From: CBDBUR01 sp965209065
GTDB lineage: Bacteria > Pseudomonadota > Alphaproteobacteria > JAPOUT01 > G958296285
Direction: 5' to 3'
Length of the DNA: 64,000 nucleotides
NCBI GenBank assembly: GCA_965209065.1
Contig: OZ242373.1
Span: 1,426,001 to 1,490,000 of the forward strand
Every line of letters begins with the position of its first letter. Position 1 is the stretch's first letter. Shown piece by piece: positions 39,312-48,913 of the stretch. A program made the translations under genes and the position numbers. Under the pieces are notes generated by a model that was not told where the DNA came from, made no database searches, and worked only from the letters and a program-made list of their open reading frames with translations.

Positions 39312-40332
39312 AACAGACGTGAAAGTGTCTGAAATTTGTTTAGGCACAATGACTTGGGGGCAGCAAAACACCGAAGCAGAAGGTCATCAGCAGATGGACT
39401 ACGCCATAACGGAGGGTATCAACTTTTTTGACGCCGCAGAAATGTATCCCATTCCCCCCAAAGCCGAAACGCAGGGACGCACCGAAAAAATTATCGGCAC
39501 GTGGTTTCAGAAAAATAAAAACCGCGATAAAGTCATTTTAGCAACAAAAATAGCCGGACGAACGCAGATGAACTGGCTGCGCGAGGACGGCTCTGCCGGC
39601 GAGCTCAATCGCGCGCAAATTTTAGAGGCAGTGGATAAAAGCCTCAAAAGACTCCAAACCGATTATATTGACTTGTATCAGCTTCATTGGCCCGACAGAC
39701 CCCTACGCGCTTTTGGTGGCACGTTAATTTATAAACATTACACCGGAGACGAAAATCCGATTGATGAGATTCTAGCCGCACTGAACGAGTGCGTTCAAGC
39801 CGGTAAAATTCGCCATATCGGGCTCTCTAACGAAACCGCGTGGGGCGTGATGCGCTTTTTACATTATGCCGAAACGAAAAGCCTCCCGCGCATTCATTCT
39901 ATCCAAAATGCTTATAATCTCCTCAACCGCTGCTTTGAGCTGGGGCTTGCTGAAATTGCCTCGCGCGAGCAGGTGGGGCTACTCGCCTATTCTCCTCTAG
40001 CGCAAGGCTATTTGAGCGGAAAATATCAAGGCGGCGCGCTGCCGCAGGGGTCGCGCAAGCAGCTGTTTCAACGCCTCGCGCGATATGAAGTCGAAGGCAC
40101 CGAAAGCCTGATAGATAAATACCTCGCGCTCGCCAAGTCGCTCGGGCTTGACCCCGCGCAGATGGCGCTCCGCTTTGTAACCGAGCAAAAATTTGTAACA
40201 TCTAACATCATCGGCGCAACCTCTATGGAGCAGCTTAAAATAGCGCTCGGCAGCCAAGACATCGCGTGGAATAGGGATACTCAAGATGCCATTAACAATA
40301 TCCATCTACAAACCCCTAACCTCTGCCCTTAA
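39289..40332 (+). CDS. aldo/keto reductase, Tas-like
   Basis: NADPH-dependent oxidoreductase of 347 aa with a TIM-barrel fold. It starts MEYRPLGRTDVKVSEICLGT, typical of the Tas/YajO branch. The AKR tetrad is visible: Asp48 and Tyr53 in FFDAAEMYP, Lys87 in ATKIAG, His133 in QLHWPD. The C-terminal cofactor-binding segment NIIGATSMEQLK is present. The length is normal for Tas (about 346). GGGGG sits 8 nt before the ATG, which overlaps the end of tesA by 23 bp, so the two are probably co-transcribed. The physiological substrate cannot be told from sequence. The gene ends 31 nt before sdhC. Confidence 0.92.
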   Translation: MEYRPLGRTDVKVSEICLGTMTWGQQNTEAEGHQQMDYAITEGINFFDAAEMYPIPPKAETQGRTEKIIGTWFQKNKNRDKVILATKIAGRTQMNWLREDGSAGELNRAQILEAVDKSLKRLQTDYIDLYQLHWPDRPLRAFGGTLIYKHYTGDENPIDEILAALNECVQAGKIRHIGLSNETAWGVMRFLHYAETKSLPRIHSIQNAYNLLNRCFELGLAEIASREQVGLLAYSPLAQGYLSGKYQGGALPQGSRKQLFQRLARYEVEGTESLIDKYLALAKSLGLDPAQMALRFVTEQKFVTSNIIGATSMEQLKIALGSQDIAWNRDTQDAINNIHLQTPNLCP

Positions 40333-40363
40333 CGCAGGCGTAATTTGTGCTATAAGAAAGGCA

Positions 40364-40759
40364 ATGAGACCCTTATCGCCCCATCTGCAGATTTACCGCC
40401 CGACAATGACGATGCTAATGTCTATCGCTCATCGCCTTTCGGGGTTGGCACTTTATGGGCTAGCACTAGGATTTATCCTTTGGCTCAACCTACTTGCCTT
40501 CGCCCCGAGCTATTTTGACTTGGCACAAACCTATTTAAGTAGCACCGAAGGACAGGTCGCTTTATTTATAAGTCTCTGGATTTTCTGCCATCATCTATGC
40601 GGCGGGCTACGCCACTTTATATGGGACTTAGGCTTAGGGCTTGGGCATTACGGCAGAGAGATTTTCGCTTTTGGCACTTTCATTTTTGGTCTGTTGTTAG
40701 CGGTGGGTATCTTTTTAGCTCCTAACTATGAAATAATTTTACAGGAGCTAAACCGATGA
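40364..40759 (+). CDS. sdhC: succinate dehydrogenase cytochrome b556 subunit
   Basis: A 131-aa membrane anchor of complex II with three transmembrane helices. Family hallmarks: RPLSPHLQIYRP at the N-terminus, SIAHRLSG (quinone-site region) and HHLCGGLRHFIWD, which carries the haem b ligand His. The frame is open upstream to 40286 inside the reductase gene, but ATG 40364 begins exactly at the conserved MRPLSPH and has AGAAAGG just upstream. It overlaps sdhD by 4 bases (ATGA). First gene of the sdhCDAB operon, which oxidises succinate to fumarate in the TCA cycle and reduces quinone. Confidence 0.95.
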   Translation: MRPLSPHLQIYRPTMTMLMSIAHRLSGLALYGLALGFILWLNLLAFAPSYFDLAQTYLSSTEGQVALFISLWIFCHHLCGGLRHFIWDLGLGLGHYGREIFAFGTFIFGLLLAVGIFLAPNYEIILQELNR

Positions 40760-41199
40760 CAAAAAGGGATTTAGGCTCTTCTCATCAAGGCACAAAACAC
40801 TTTTGGCATCAAAGAATAACCGGACTTGCCAATTTAGCTCTAGGGCTTGCCTGCATGATTGCTTTAAGTTTTTACGGACGCACGATGCATAGCGAAGTCT
40901 TAAGTTGGCTTTCTCAACCTTGGGTCATCGGCGCGATGACCTTTCTTATCCTATCCGTGCTATGGCACATGAAATTGGGTTTAAGCGTGGTTATTGACGA
41001 TTACGTCCATAAAGAAAGTTTGAGACTCCTTTGTCAAGTTTCTAATATCTTTATCACTCTTTTAGCGGGTGTGTTTGCCCTGCTGGCGCTTATACAGATT
41101 CTATTGGGCGAGCCTTCCTTGTCTTCTGCGCCAATAGAGCCGATGTATAATGAAGACAATATAAACGATGGGAGCATTATGAATGAGCAAAACAAGTAG
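40756..41199 (+). CDS. sdhD: succinate dehydrogenase hydrophobic membrane anchor subunit
   Basis: A 147-aa second anchor of complex II. It has three helices and the conserved HMKLGLSVVIDDYVH motif, which holds quinone and haem neighbours. It is about 20 residues longer than many homologues because of an acidic/polar tail (EPMYNEDNINDGS) that ends inside the sdhA gene. Start and stop overlap the neighbours (4 bp with sdhC, 17 bp with sdhA), so translation of the operon is tightly coupled. Confidence 0.94.
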   Translation: MTKRDLGSSHQGTKHFWHQRITGLANLALGLACMIALSFYGRTMHSEVLSWLSQPWVIGAMTFLILSVLWHMKLGLSVVIDDYVHKESLRLLCQVSNIFITLLAGVFALLALIQILLGEPSLSSAPIEPMYNEDNINDGSIMNEQNK

Positions 41200-42994
41200 C
41201 TATACCTATATTGACCACCAGTTTGATGTCGTTGTGGTCGGCGCGGGCGGCGCGGGACTGCGCTCAACTTTAGGCTGCGCACAAGCGAACCTTAAAACCG
41301 CTTGCCTAACAAAATTATTTCCAACACGCTCGCATACGGTTGCCGCGCAAGGCGGCATCTCAGCTGCCATCGGCAATATGGGTGATGACGACTGGCGCTG
41401 GCACATGTATGACACCGTCAAAGGCTCCGACTGGCTCGGCGACCAAGACGCCATCGAATACCTGTGCCGCAACGCGCCCGAAGCGGTTTATGAGCTAGAA
41501 CATTTTGGCGTCCCTTTCTCGCGCACCGAAAGCGGACGCATTTATCAACGCGCGTTCGGCGGAATGACAACGCACTTCGGCGAAGGCATCGCGCAACGCA
41601 CTTGCGCCGCCGCCGATAGAACCGGCCACGCTATTTTACATACGCTCTACGGACAAGCCTTGCGCCATCAAGCAAAGTTCTTTATCGAGTTCTTCGCGCT
41701 TGACTTAATAATGGACGAGCAAGGACGTTGCTGCGGGGTTACCGCGCTTTGTATGGAAGATGGTAGCCTCCACCGCTTTCAAGCCGATATTGTTATTTTG
41801 GCGACCGGCGGTTATGGACGCGCTTATTTCTCTTGCACCTCAGCGCATAGCTGCACCGGTGACGGCAACGCGATGGCGTTGCGCGCCGGTCTGCCGCTAC
41901 AAGATATGGAGTTCGTTCAGTTTCACCCAACCGGCATTTATGGCGCGGGCTGCCTTATCACCGAAGGCGCGCGCGGTGAAGGCGCCTATCTTGTCAATCA
42001 GCAAGGCGAGCGCTTTATGGAACGCTACGCGCCTTCAGCAAAAGATTTAGCCTCGCGCGATGTCGTCAGTCGCGCGATGACAATAGAAATTCGTGAAGGA
42101 CGCGGAGTCGGCGAGAGAAACGACCACATCTACCTCCACTTAGACCACATCAGCCCCGATATATTGAAAGTGCGCCTGCCGGGCATTAGCGAATCCGCTA
42201 GAGTTTTCGCCAACGTGGACGTTACGCGCGAACCTATTCCGGTTTTGCCTACCGTTCATTATAATATGGGCGGTATCCCAACCAACTATAAAGGCGAAGT
42301 GCTCAACCCAACTCAGGGCGATGAGGAAGCCACCGTCGAGGGTCTTATGGCAGTCGGCGAAGCCGCTTGCGTTTCGGTGCATGGCGCTAATCGACTTGGC
42401 TCTAACTCTCTAACCGACTTGATTGTTTTTGGCAGAGCCGCCGCCGAACACGCCAAAGAACTCCTAACGAAAGAACTCTTAAAGCCGAACGCTAAAAAGG
42501 CGAAGCTCCCCAGCGATGCCGGCGAACAAAGCTTAGCGCGACTCGACCGCTTCCGTCACGCGCACGGCGGCACGCCCAGCGCTGAATTGAGGTCGCAGAT
42601 GCAACACACAATGCAAGAAAATTGCGCCGTCTTTAGAAGCGGCGAGGTGCTACAACAAGGCGTGGCGAACATCGCCGCCATCTATAACGGCATAGAGGAT
42701 ATCGCCGTTTCTGACCGCTCTTTGATTTGGAACAGCGACTTGATAGAAACGCTCGAATTTGAAAACCTGATTCTACAAAGCCTCGCGACCGTTCATTCGG
42801 CAACCGCGCGCGAGGAAAGTCGCGGCAGCCACGCACGCGAGGATTTCCCTAAACGCGATGACGCAAAATGGATGCGCCATAGCCTCGCGAAAGTTGATAA
42901 TGCCGGCCAAGTCGCTCTATCCTACCGCTCGGTGCATAAAAAAACCCTCAGCGATGATGTTGAATATATCCCACCCAAAGAACGAGTCTATTAA
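41183..42994 (+). CDS. sdhA: succinate dehydrogenase flavoprotein subunit
   Basis: 603-aa catalytic subunit. FAD-binding VVVGAGGAGLRSTLG is near residue 15. The covalent FAD site is His51 in TRSHTVAAQGG. Substrate and proton-transfer residues lie in HPTGIYGAGCLITEGARGEG, and the family ending VEYIPPKERVY is intact. Full family length. GGGAGC lies 8 nt upstream of the ATG inside the end of sdhD. It acts at the inner face of the cytoplasmic membrane with SdhB, C and D. Confidence 0.97.
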   Translation: MSKTSSYTYIDHQFDVVVVGAGGAGLRSTLGCAQANLKTACLTKLFPTRSHTVAAQGGISAAIGNMGDDDWRWHMYDTVKGSDWLGDQDAIEYLCRNAPEAVYELEHFGVPFSRTESGRIYQRAFGGMTTHFGEGIAQRTCAAADRTGHAILHTLYGQALRHQAKFFIEFFALDLIMDEQGRCCGVTALCMEDGSLHRFQADIVILATGGYGRAYFSCTSAHSCTGDGNAMALRAGLPLQDMEFVQFHPTGIYGAGCLITEGARGEGAYLVNQQGERFMERYAPSAKDLASRDVVSRAMTIEIREGRGVGERNDHIYLHLDHISPDILKVRLPGISESARVFANVDVTREPIPVLPTVHYNMGGIPTNYKGEVLNPTQGDEEATVEGLMAVGEAACVSVHGANRLGSNSLTDLIVFGRAAAEHAKELLTKELLKPNAKKAKLPSDAGEQSLARLDRFRHAHGGTPSAELRSQMQHTMQENCAVFRSGEVLQQGVANIAAIYNGIEDIAVSDRSLIWNSDLIETLEFENLILQSLATVHSATAREESRGSHAREDFPKRDDAKWMRHSLAKVDNAGQVALSYRSVHKKTLSDDVEYIPPKERVY

Positions 42995-43005
42995 AGGAGC
43001 AGAGA

Positions 43006-43785
43006 ATGGCTAAATTTTCTTTACCCAAACATTCTAAAATATCTAAGTCGGGTCGCGTTTTTGCAGCACCCGACGGCGCGAAAAACATTCGCCGCTTCAA
43101 AGTCTATCGCTGGAATCCCGAAACAAATAGCAATCCTCACATGGACGTCTATCACGTCAATATGGACGAGTGCGGACCTATGGTGCTAGACGCTTTGATT
43201 AAAATTAAAAATGAAATCGATTCCACTTTGACTTTTCGCCGCTCGTGCCGTGAAGGCATTTGCGGCTCGTGCGCGATGAACATCAATGGCGTGAATGGCT
43301 TAGCCTGCTTACAACCCATAGAAACACAAGCAGGCACAATAACCATTTATCCTTTGCCCTCTTGCTCGGTGGTGAAAGATTTAGTCCCCGACCTAACGCA
43401 ATTCTACAAACAATACGAACAAATAGAGCCGTGGCTTCAAACAAAACCGCCCGCCGAAGGCGAACATATACAATCTGTAGAGGAGCGCGCCAAACTTGAC
43501 GGCTTGTATGAATGCATTTTATGCGCCTGCTGCTCTACCTCTTGCCCCAGCTACTGGTGGAACGGCGACCGCTACTTTGGTCCCGCCGCCCTGCTACAAG
43601 CGCACCGCTGGCTGATGGATAGTCGCGATGATGCCGTCGGCGCGCGCTTGGATAATTTAGAAGACCCATTTAGACTTTATCGTTGCCATACCATACTCAA
43701 TTGCGCCAAAGCATGTCCCAAAAACTTAAACCCCGCCAAAGCAATAGCCGAAATAAAACAAATGATGGTTTCTAGGCGCACCTAA
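43006..43785 (+). CDS. sdhB: succinate dehydrogenase iron-sulfur subunit
   Basis: 259-aa electron-transfer subunit. The [2Fe-2S] ligands are in CREGICGSCAMNINGVNGLAC, the [4Fe-4S] ligands in CILCACCSTSCP, and the [3Fe-4S] group in CHTILNCAKACPKNLNP. All Cys expected for the three clusters are present. AAGGAG sits 6-7 nt before the start, 11 nt after sdhA. Last gene of the sdh operon; zapE follows after 14 nt. Confidence 0.97.
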   Translation: MAKFSLPKHSKISKSGRVFAAPDGAKNIRRFKVYRWNPETNSNPHMDVYHVNMDECGPMVLDALIKIKNEIDSTLTFRRSCREGICGSCAMNINGVNGLACLQPIETQAGTITIYPLPSCSVVKDLVPDLTQFYKQYEQIEPWLQTKPPAEGEHIQSVEERAKLDGLYECILCACCSTSCPSYWWNGDRYFGPAALLQAHRWLMDSRDDAVGARLDNLEDPFRLYRCHTILNCAKACPKNLNPAKAIAEIKQMMVSRRT

Positions 43786-43799
43786 CCTATTGAAGGCGA

Positions 43800-44876
43800 A
43801 TGATATCCGCTTTTTATAAAGCCTATCAGGGCTTAACAAGTGCCGATGAGCTCGAAAATGATGAGCCACAAGAAAATGTCGCGCGCGCTTTAGATAAACT
43901 CGCGCTGGCTTTAGAAAAAAAACATAGTGGCTTTAGGCTGTGGGGAGGCTTCTCACGCAAACCGCGAGCGAAAAGTCTTTATGTGTGGGGAGGAGTCGGG
44001 CGCGGCAAAACAATGCTGATGGATTTATTTTTTGACTCACTCCAGCTTAAAAAGAAACACCGCTTACACTTTATAGAGTTTATGAAAGAAACTCACGCCG
44101 CCCTTAAAACGTTGCGCGCGCAAGAAGAAGGCGATGTCGTGCTTATGTTGGCGCGGCAGCTCGCGCAGAAATGGCGGCTGATTTGCCTCGATGAATTTCA
44201 AGTAAGCGATATTGCTGACGCTTCTATTCTAGGGCGTTTGTTTTCTGCGCTTTTTGATGAGGGCGTGCTGTTGGTAACAACCTCTAACCGCAAGCCCGAT
44301 GATTTATATTTAGGCGGATTAAACCGCCAGCGCTTTTTGCCGTTCATCGCTCTGCTAAAGCAGCGCGCGCAGATTTTGTTTTTAGGGGAAGGAAAAGATT
44401 ATCGTATGAAGTCGCTTGCTTCGTTAGAGCGTTATTATCTCAATAATAGCCAAGCCTTGAAAGAAAATTTTGCGCAGCAAACCCATCATCAAGCCAAACC
44501 ATGCGCTTTAGAAGCCGGCGCGCGCAACCTGCTGATTCCACTTCAAGGCTTCGGCTGTGCCTATTTTAACTTTAGCGACCTATGCGAGCAACCCCTCGGC
44601 AGTGCCGACTACCTATTGCTCGCCCGACACTATCGCACAATATATATTGACGCTATTCCTGTGCTCAATAATCAAAAGCGCAACGAAGCAAAAAGATTTA
44701 TCCACTTGATTGATGTGCTTTATGATGAACGCACTTTACTCATCGCCAACGCCGCGGCAGAGCCCAACAACCTCTATCAAGACGATAGAAAAAGCACAGA
44801 AAAATTTGAGTTTGAGCGCACACGCTCGCGGCTGAATGAAATGCGCGCACCCGATTATGGTGCGCACCAAAAATAA
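43800..44876 (+). CDS. zapE: AFG1/ZapE-family ATPase
   Basis: 358-aa P-loop ATPase. Walker A is GGVGRGKT near residue 63, and Walker B with the sensor region is LICLDEFQVSDIADA. The family signature near the end, AFEFERTRSRLNEM-like (here FEFERTRSRL), is present. Members are peripheral to the inner membrane: ZapE in E. coli affects cell division, and the mitochondrial homologue AFG1/LACE1 takes part in respiratory-complex quality control. Position right after sdhCDAB, with a 14-nt gap, is common in alphaproteobacteria and fits a respiratory role. The start has only a weak ribosome site (GAAGG close to ATG). It converges on the next gene with 17 nt between the stops. Confidence 0.93.
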   Translation: MISAFYKAYQGLTSADELENDEPQENVARALDKLALALEKKHSGFRLWGGFSRKPRAKSLYVWGGVGRGKTMLMDLFFDSLQLKKKHRLHFIEFMKETHAALKTLRAQEEGDVVLMLARQLAQKWRLICLDEFQVSDIADASILGRLFSALFDEGVLLVTTSNRKPDDLYLGGLNRQRFLPFIALLKQRAQILFLGEGKDYRMKSLASLERYYLNNSQALKENFAQQTHHQAKPCALEAGARNLLIPLQGFGCAYFNFSDLCEQPLGSADYLLLARHYRTIYIDAIPVLNNQKRNEAKRFIHLIDVLYDERTLLIANAAAEPNNLYQDDRKSTEKFEFERTRSRLNEMRAPDYGAHQK

Positions 44877-44893
44877 TCTTCTAGTCCTAAATT

Positions 44894-45898
44894 TTATTCT
44901 TGGGGCAGAACAACAATTTTACCCTTCACCTTGCGTGATGCCATATCTTGTAAGGCTTGCGCACCTTCGCTAAGTTTGTAAGTTTTAGAAACAAAGGGTT
45001 TTATCTTTCCTTGCTTAAATAAATCTGCCAATTCATCTAAATTCTTTTTGTGGTCCTTCGGCTGGTGCATCGTAAAAGCACCCCAGAAGACACCAACAAT
45101 TTGACAGCCCTTCAACAAAGCAAGATTAAGCGGAATTTTAGGAATGTCGCCCGCCGCAAATCCGATAACCAGATAACGCCCTTGCCACGCGGTCGCGCGT
45201 AGCGTGGGCTCAGCGTAATCGCCGCCAACCGGGTCATAGACCACGTCAGCACCCTTGCCGCCCGTCAGCTCTTTTATTTTATCCGACATTCCCTTTTGCT
45301 GCTCACGCGAAAGAGAACCTGTCGGATAACAAAAAGCCTCGTCCGCGCCGCGCTCCTTACATATTTTATTTTTTTCTTCACTAGAGGTCGCCGCAATAAC
45401 CCGCGCGCCCATCGCCTTGCCGAGCTCAACCGCCGCTAAACCAACGCCGCCTGCCGCTCCCAAAACCAGTAGCGTCTCTCCCGCTTTGAGCTGCGCGCGG
45501 TCTTTGAGCGCATGGTGGCTCGTGCCGTAAGTCATCAAAAAAGCCGCCGCCGAAACTTCGTCCATGCCTTCGGGAATTTTGACAATCCGTGTAGCATCAA
45601 CCGCAAGCTTCTCCGCCATACCGCCATAGCCACACGAAGCAATAACACCATCGCCGAGCGACACGCCTTTCACCTCATCGCCAATCTCTATGATTTTACC
45701 CGAAGCCTCTCCGCCCGGCGCAAAAGGCGGCTCAACACGCATCTGATATTTGTTTTGTATCATCAGCACATCGGGGAAATTAACCGCCGCCGCACCAACT
45801 TCAATCACAACCTGACCCTTGCCCGCTTTAGGCTCAGGCAACTCGCCTACCTTCAAGGTGTCAGGCAACCCATAAGATTCACAAACCAAAGCTTTCAT
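44894..45898 (-). CDS. NADPH:quinone oxidoreductase-like medium-chain reductase
   Basis: 334-aa zinc-free medium-chain dehydrogenase/reductase. The N-terminal GroES-like domain begins MKALVCESYGLPDTLKV and has NFPDVLMIQNKYQ. The Rossmann motif VLGAAGGVGLAAVELGKAMGA is near residue 150. Cys ligands for zinc are not evident, as expected for the QOR branch. The domain GGKGADVVYDPVGG and the C-terminal KVVVxP-like ending (here GKIVVLP) are normal. AGGAGG lies 6 nt before the ATG. It is transcribed alone, divergent from ialB across a 69-nt gap. Likely a cytosolic NAD(P)H-dependent reduction of quinones or enones; the substrate is unknown. Confidence 0.9.
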   Translation of the reverse strand: MKALVCESYGLPDTLKVGELPEPKAGKGQVVIEVGAAAVNFPDVLMIQNKYQMRVEPPFAPGGEASGKIIEIGDEVKGVSLGDGVIASCGYGGMAEKLAVDATRIVKIPEGMDEVSAAAFLMTYGTSHHALKDRAQLKAGETLLVLGAAGGVGLAAVELGKAMGARVIAATSSEEKNKICKERGADEAFCYPTGSLSREQQKGMSDKIKELTGGKGADVVYDPVGGDYAEPTLRATAWQGRYLVIGFAAGDIPKIPLNLALLKGCQIVGVFWGAFTMHQPKDHKKNLDELADLFKQGKIKPFVSKTYKLSEGAQALQDMASRKVKGKIVVLPQE

Positions 45899-45967
45899 AT
45901 TTTCCTCCTGTTGATATTATTCTATCATCTTTAAGCCGTGCGTGCTAGAGTTTGTTTCGAGGTTGAG

Positions 45968-46534
45968 ATGAAAAAATATATTGTTTTATCCATTTTTTTT
46001 AGCCTGCCCCTGCCTCTTGTCGCCGCGCAAATGCAAGGAGAGGCAACCCTTCTCGGCGAATCCAGCGACTGGCAGGCGCATAAGTATTTCGAGCAAGACG
46101 AAAAAGGCATTCGTATCCCCGTGTGCGCTCTGTCCTCTTTTGCCATCGTGAGCTTTCCAAAAACTTTTGCGGACCGCAAGCCGCGCGCCTATGTGTCGCG
46201 CAGAAAAAAAGAGGGAGGGCGTTCTTGGTTTTATGAAATTGCGATAAAGTTTGATGTTGCGCTCTTGCCCGCCCCTTCGCCTGAGCGCGCGCCTATTTTA
46301 AGCATTGGGGAGAAGCAATTTAATCTCTTTGTCGGCGCAACGCGGAGCGGCGCGGAAGCCGCGTGGGCTTGGGTCTTGCCGAAGGATATTAGAAACGTGC
46401 TAACCTTGATGCGCTACGGCACGGATATGGAGCTTGTCGCTTTTATTGGGGACGAACGTCAAGTGCGCGATAAGTTTTCTCTGTTCGGCATTAGCAAGGG
46501 CTTAGCCCTCATTAACAAAAGCTGCGCGCAATGA
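45968..46534 (+). CDS. IalB-family (invasion-associated locus B) exported protein
   Basis: 188-aa exported protein. The signal peptide MKKYIVLSIFFSLPLPLVAA is followed by a mature part with the IalB features DWQAHKY, PVCALSS and a C-terminal Cys (NKSCAQ) that may pair with the first. The frame extends to 45938, but ATG 45968 gives a proper signal peptide and has GAGG in range. The stop overlaps rlmN (ATGA). This pairing with rlmN and argG recurs in alphaproteobacteria. IalB was named for red-cell invasion in Bartonella, but most free-living carriers lack any invasion phenotype, so no virulence role is implied. Confidence 0.85.
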   Translation: MKKYIVLSIFFSLPLPLVAAQMQGEATLLGESSDWQAHKYFEQDEKGIRIPVCALSSFAIVSFPKTFADRKPRAYVSRRKKEGGRSWFYEIAIKFDVALLPAPSPERAPILSIGEKQFNLFVGATRSGAEAAWAWVLPKDIRNVLTLMRYGTDMELVAFIGDERQVRDKFSLFGISKGLALINKSCAQ

Positions 46535-47691
46535 GTGCCAAAAAAATGCATACTTGTTTGAAAAAAAATTTTTGGGGGCTGTCGCGTGAAGCCGTGGCAA
46601 AAGAACTTCTAGCGCTGGATATTCCTCAAGGCAAATTAAAAATGCGTATCGCGCAGATTTGGCGCGCAGTTTATGTTGAAGGTGCTAAAGATTTTTCCTC
46701 CATCACTACCCTTTCTAAAGACTTTAGAGAAATGTTAAACAAACATTTTTCTCTAGCCCGACCGCAAGTGAAAACATGTTTATCATCTAAAGACGGCACA
46801 AAAAAATGGCTGCTTCAGCTAGACGGCGGGCGTAGCAAAGGAGAAGTGGAAGTCGTTTTTATTCCTGAAAAGCATGAAGGTAAAAAAACGCGCGGCACTT
46901 TATGCCTGTCAAGCCAGATTGGCTGCACACTCACTTGCCGTTTTTGTCGGACGGGAACACAAGCATGGCAACGCAACTTAACGGCGGGAGAAATTATATC
47001 TCAAGTGCTCGTTGCCTTTGACGACCTAAACGCATGGCAACAAGATTCTAGAGAAACGACTCACAGAGAAATAACCCACATTGTGTTTATGGGGCAAGGC
47101 GAGCCTCTGTTTAATTTAGACGCCGTGCTTCAAGCCATTGAAACGTTAAGCGATGGTGATGGACTTGCTTTCTCGCGCCGTAGAATAACCATCTCCACCG
47201 CAGGCGTGGTGCCCGGTATTCGGCGGCTCGCGCAGCACGCGAATGTGCGCTTGGCTATCTCCCTTCACGCGGCTGATGACGAAAAACGCACAAAACTTAT
47301 TCCACTCAATAATAAATATAATATAGAGAGCCTGCTAGAAGCCGTGCGCGATTATACTCAGCACAAGAACTCCTCACACGCACGTGCTACCTTTGAATAT
47401 ATTATGTTAGACGGCATTAACGATAGCGATGAAGACGCGCGCAAATTAGCCCAGCTCATTCGTGGTATTCCCGCGAAGGTAAATCTCATTCCGTTTAACG
47501 CGTGGCAGCCTTCGCCCTTTCGCCCATCAAGCGAGGCGCGTATCAAACGCTTTCAATCGCTTATTCGCCGCGCCGGCTATGCCGCACCCGTGCGCCGCGC
47601 GCGCGGACTTGATATTATGGCAGCATGCGGACAACTAAAAACCGCCAGTTTGGAAACCAAAAGTTTGAAAGAGAGGAAATATGGCGAATAG
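46531..47691 (+). CDS. rlmN: 23S rRNA (adenine-2503-C2)/tRNA methyltransferase
   Basis: 386-aa radical-SAM methyltransferase. The cluster motif is CTLTCRFCRTG (Cys132, 136, 139), the SAM-binding region reads FMGQGEPL, and the methyl-carrying C-terminal Cys is near 366 in IMAACGQL. It makes 2-methyladenosine at A2503 of 23S rRNA and A37 of some tRNAs. Full family length. The start overlaps ialB by 4 bp and the end overlaps argG by 11 bp, so ialB-rlmN-argG form one coupled unit. Confidence 0.95.
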   Translation: MSAKKMHTCLKKNFWGLSREAVAKELLALDIPQGKLKMRIAQIWRAVYVEGAKDFSSITTLSKDFREMLNKHFSLARPQVKTCLSSKDGTKKWLLQLDGGRSKGEVEVVFIPEKHEGKKTRGTLCLSSQIGCTLTCRFCRTGTQAWQRNLTAGEIISQVLVAFDDLNAWQQDSRETTHREITHIVFMGQGEPLFNLDAVLQAIETLSDGDGLAFSRRRITISTAGVVPGIRRLAQHANVRLAISLHAADDEKRTKLIPLNNKYNIESLLEAVRDYTQHKNSSHARATFEYIMLDGINDSDEDARKLAQLIRGIPAKVNLIPFNAWQPSPFRPSSEARIKRFQSLIRRAGYAAPVRRARGLDIMAACGQLKTASLETKSLKERKYGE

Positions 47692-48913
47692 AATCGTGCT
47701 TGCCTATTCAGGCGGACTAGATACCTCCGTCATTCTGGTTTGGCTAAAAGAACATTATCAATGCGAGGTGATTGCCTTTCTCGCCGACTTGGGTCAAGAC
47801 GAAGACTTAGACCAAGCAGCAAAAAAGGCTCGCGCTTTGGGCGCGGCAGATGTCGTTGTGGAAAATCTACAAGAAGAATTCGTCCGCGATTATGTTTATC
47901 CAATGCTTCGCGCCAACGCGCTTTATGAAGGACGCTACCAGCTCGGCACTTCTATCGCCCGCCCCTTAATAGCGAAGGCGCAGATAGATTGCGCGCGCCG
48001 CCTCAAGGGCGATGGTCTCTGCCACGGCGCGACCGGCAAGGGCAATGACCAGATTCGCTTTGAGCTAAGCTACGCCGCGCTCGCGCCCGACCTCGAGGTC
48101 ATCGCGCCTTGGCGCATCTGGGATAAACGCGGGCGGCAGGAACTCCTCGCCTATGCCGAAGCACACCAAATCCCGGTAGATAAAAACGCCGAGAACAATC
48201 GCCCGCCCTTTTCTATGGACGCCAACCTGCTTCACCACTCTAGCGAAGGCAATAGCCTAGAGGATATGACTCAAGCCGCGCCCGACCACGCCTTTAACCT
48301 AACGCAATCACCCGAACAAGCGCCCGATGAAGCCGAAACTCTCACGCTCACTTTTGACAAGGGCGATTGCGTTGCGCTGAATGACACGCGCCAAAGCCCC
48401 GCCGAGATGCTACGCGCGCTTAATAAAATTGGTGGCACGCACGCTATCGGTAGAGTGGATATGATAGAGAACCGCGCAACCGGAATGAAATCGCGCGGCG
48501 TGTATGAAACGCCCGGTGGCACTATCTTGCTCCAAGCCCATCGCTTTATGGAAGAACTGACTTTAGACGGCGCCGCCTATCGGTTGAAAGAAAGCCTGAT
48601 GCCTCTTTATGCTGAACTCATTTACAAGGGGTTGTGGTTCGCGCCTGAGCGCGAAATGCTTCAAGCCCTCATCAACCAGAGCCAGCTTTATGTTAGCGGT
48701 AACGTTAAAATAAAACTCTATAAGGGCACGATAACGCCTCTCGCAAGAGAGAGTGCGTTTAGCCTCTATGATGAAGGGCAAGCCAGCTTTGAAGAAAATA
48801 CACACGGCGAAACTTACGACCACAAAGACGCTGAGGGTTTTATCAAATTAAATAGCTTGCGACTTAAACAATTATACAAACAAATATCTAGGCAGATGTA
48901 TAAACAAAAATAA
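47681..48913 (+). CDS. argG: argininosuccinate synthase
   Basis: 410-aa enzyme of arginine synthesis that joins citrulline and aspartate using ATP. The N-terminal PP-loop is AYSGGLDTSV, and the citrulline/aspartate region includes GATGKGNDQIRFEL. The C-terminal tetramerisation helix is present (LRLKQLYKQISRQMY). GAGAGGAAAT precedes the ATG. The stop codon TAA (48911-48913) directly abuts the stop of folD on the other strand. Confidence 0.97.
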   Translation: MANRIVLAYSGGLDTSVILVWLKEHYQCEVIAFLADLGQDEDLDQAAKKARALGAADVVVENLQEEFVRDYVYPMLRANALYEGRYQLGTSIARPLIAKAQIDCARRLKGDGLCHGATGKGNDQIRFELSYAALAPDLEVIAPWRIWDKRGRQELLAYAEAHQIPVDKNAENNRPPFSMDANLLHHSSEGNSLEDMTQAAPDHAFNLTQSPEQAPDEAETLTLTFDKGDCVALNDTRQSPAEMLRALNKIGGTHAIGRVDMIENRATGMKSRGVYETPGGTILLQAHRFMEELTLDGAAYRLKESLMPLYAELIYKGLWFAPEREMLQALINQSQLYVSGNVKIKLYKGTITPLARESAFSLYDEGQASFEENTHGETYDHKDAEGFIKLNSLRLKQLYKQISRQMYKQK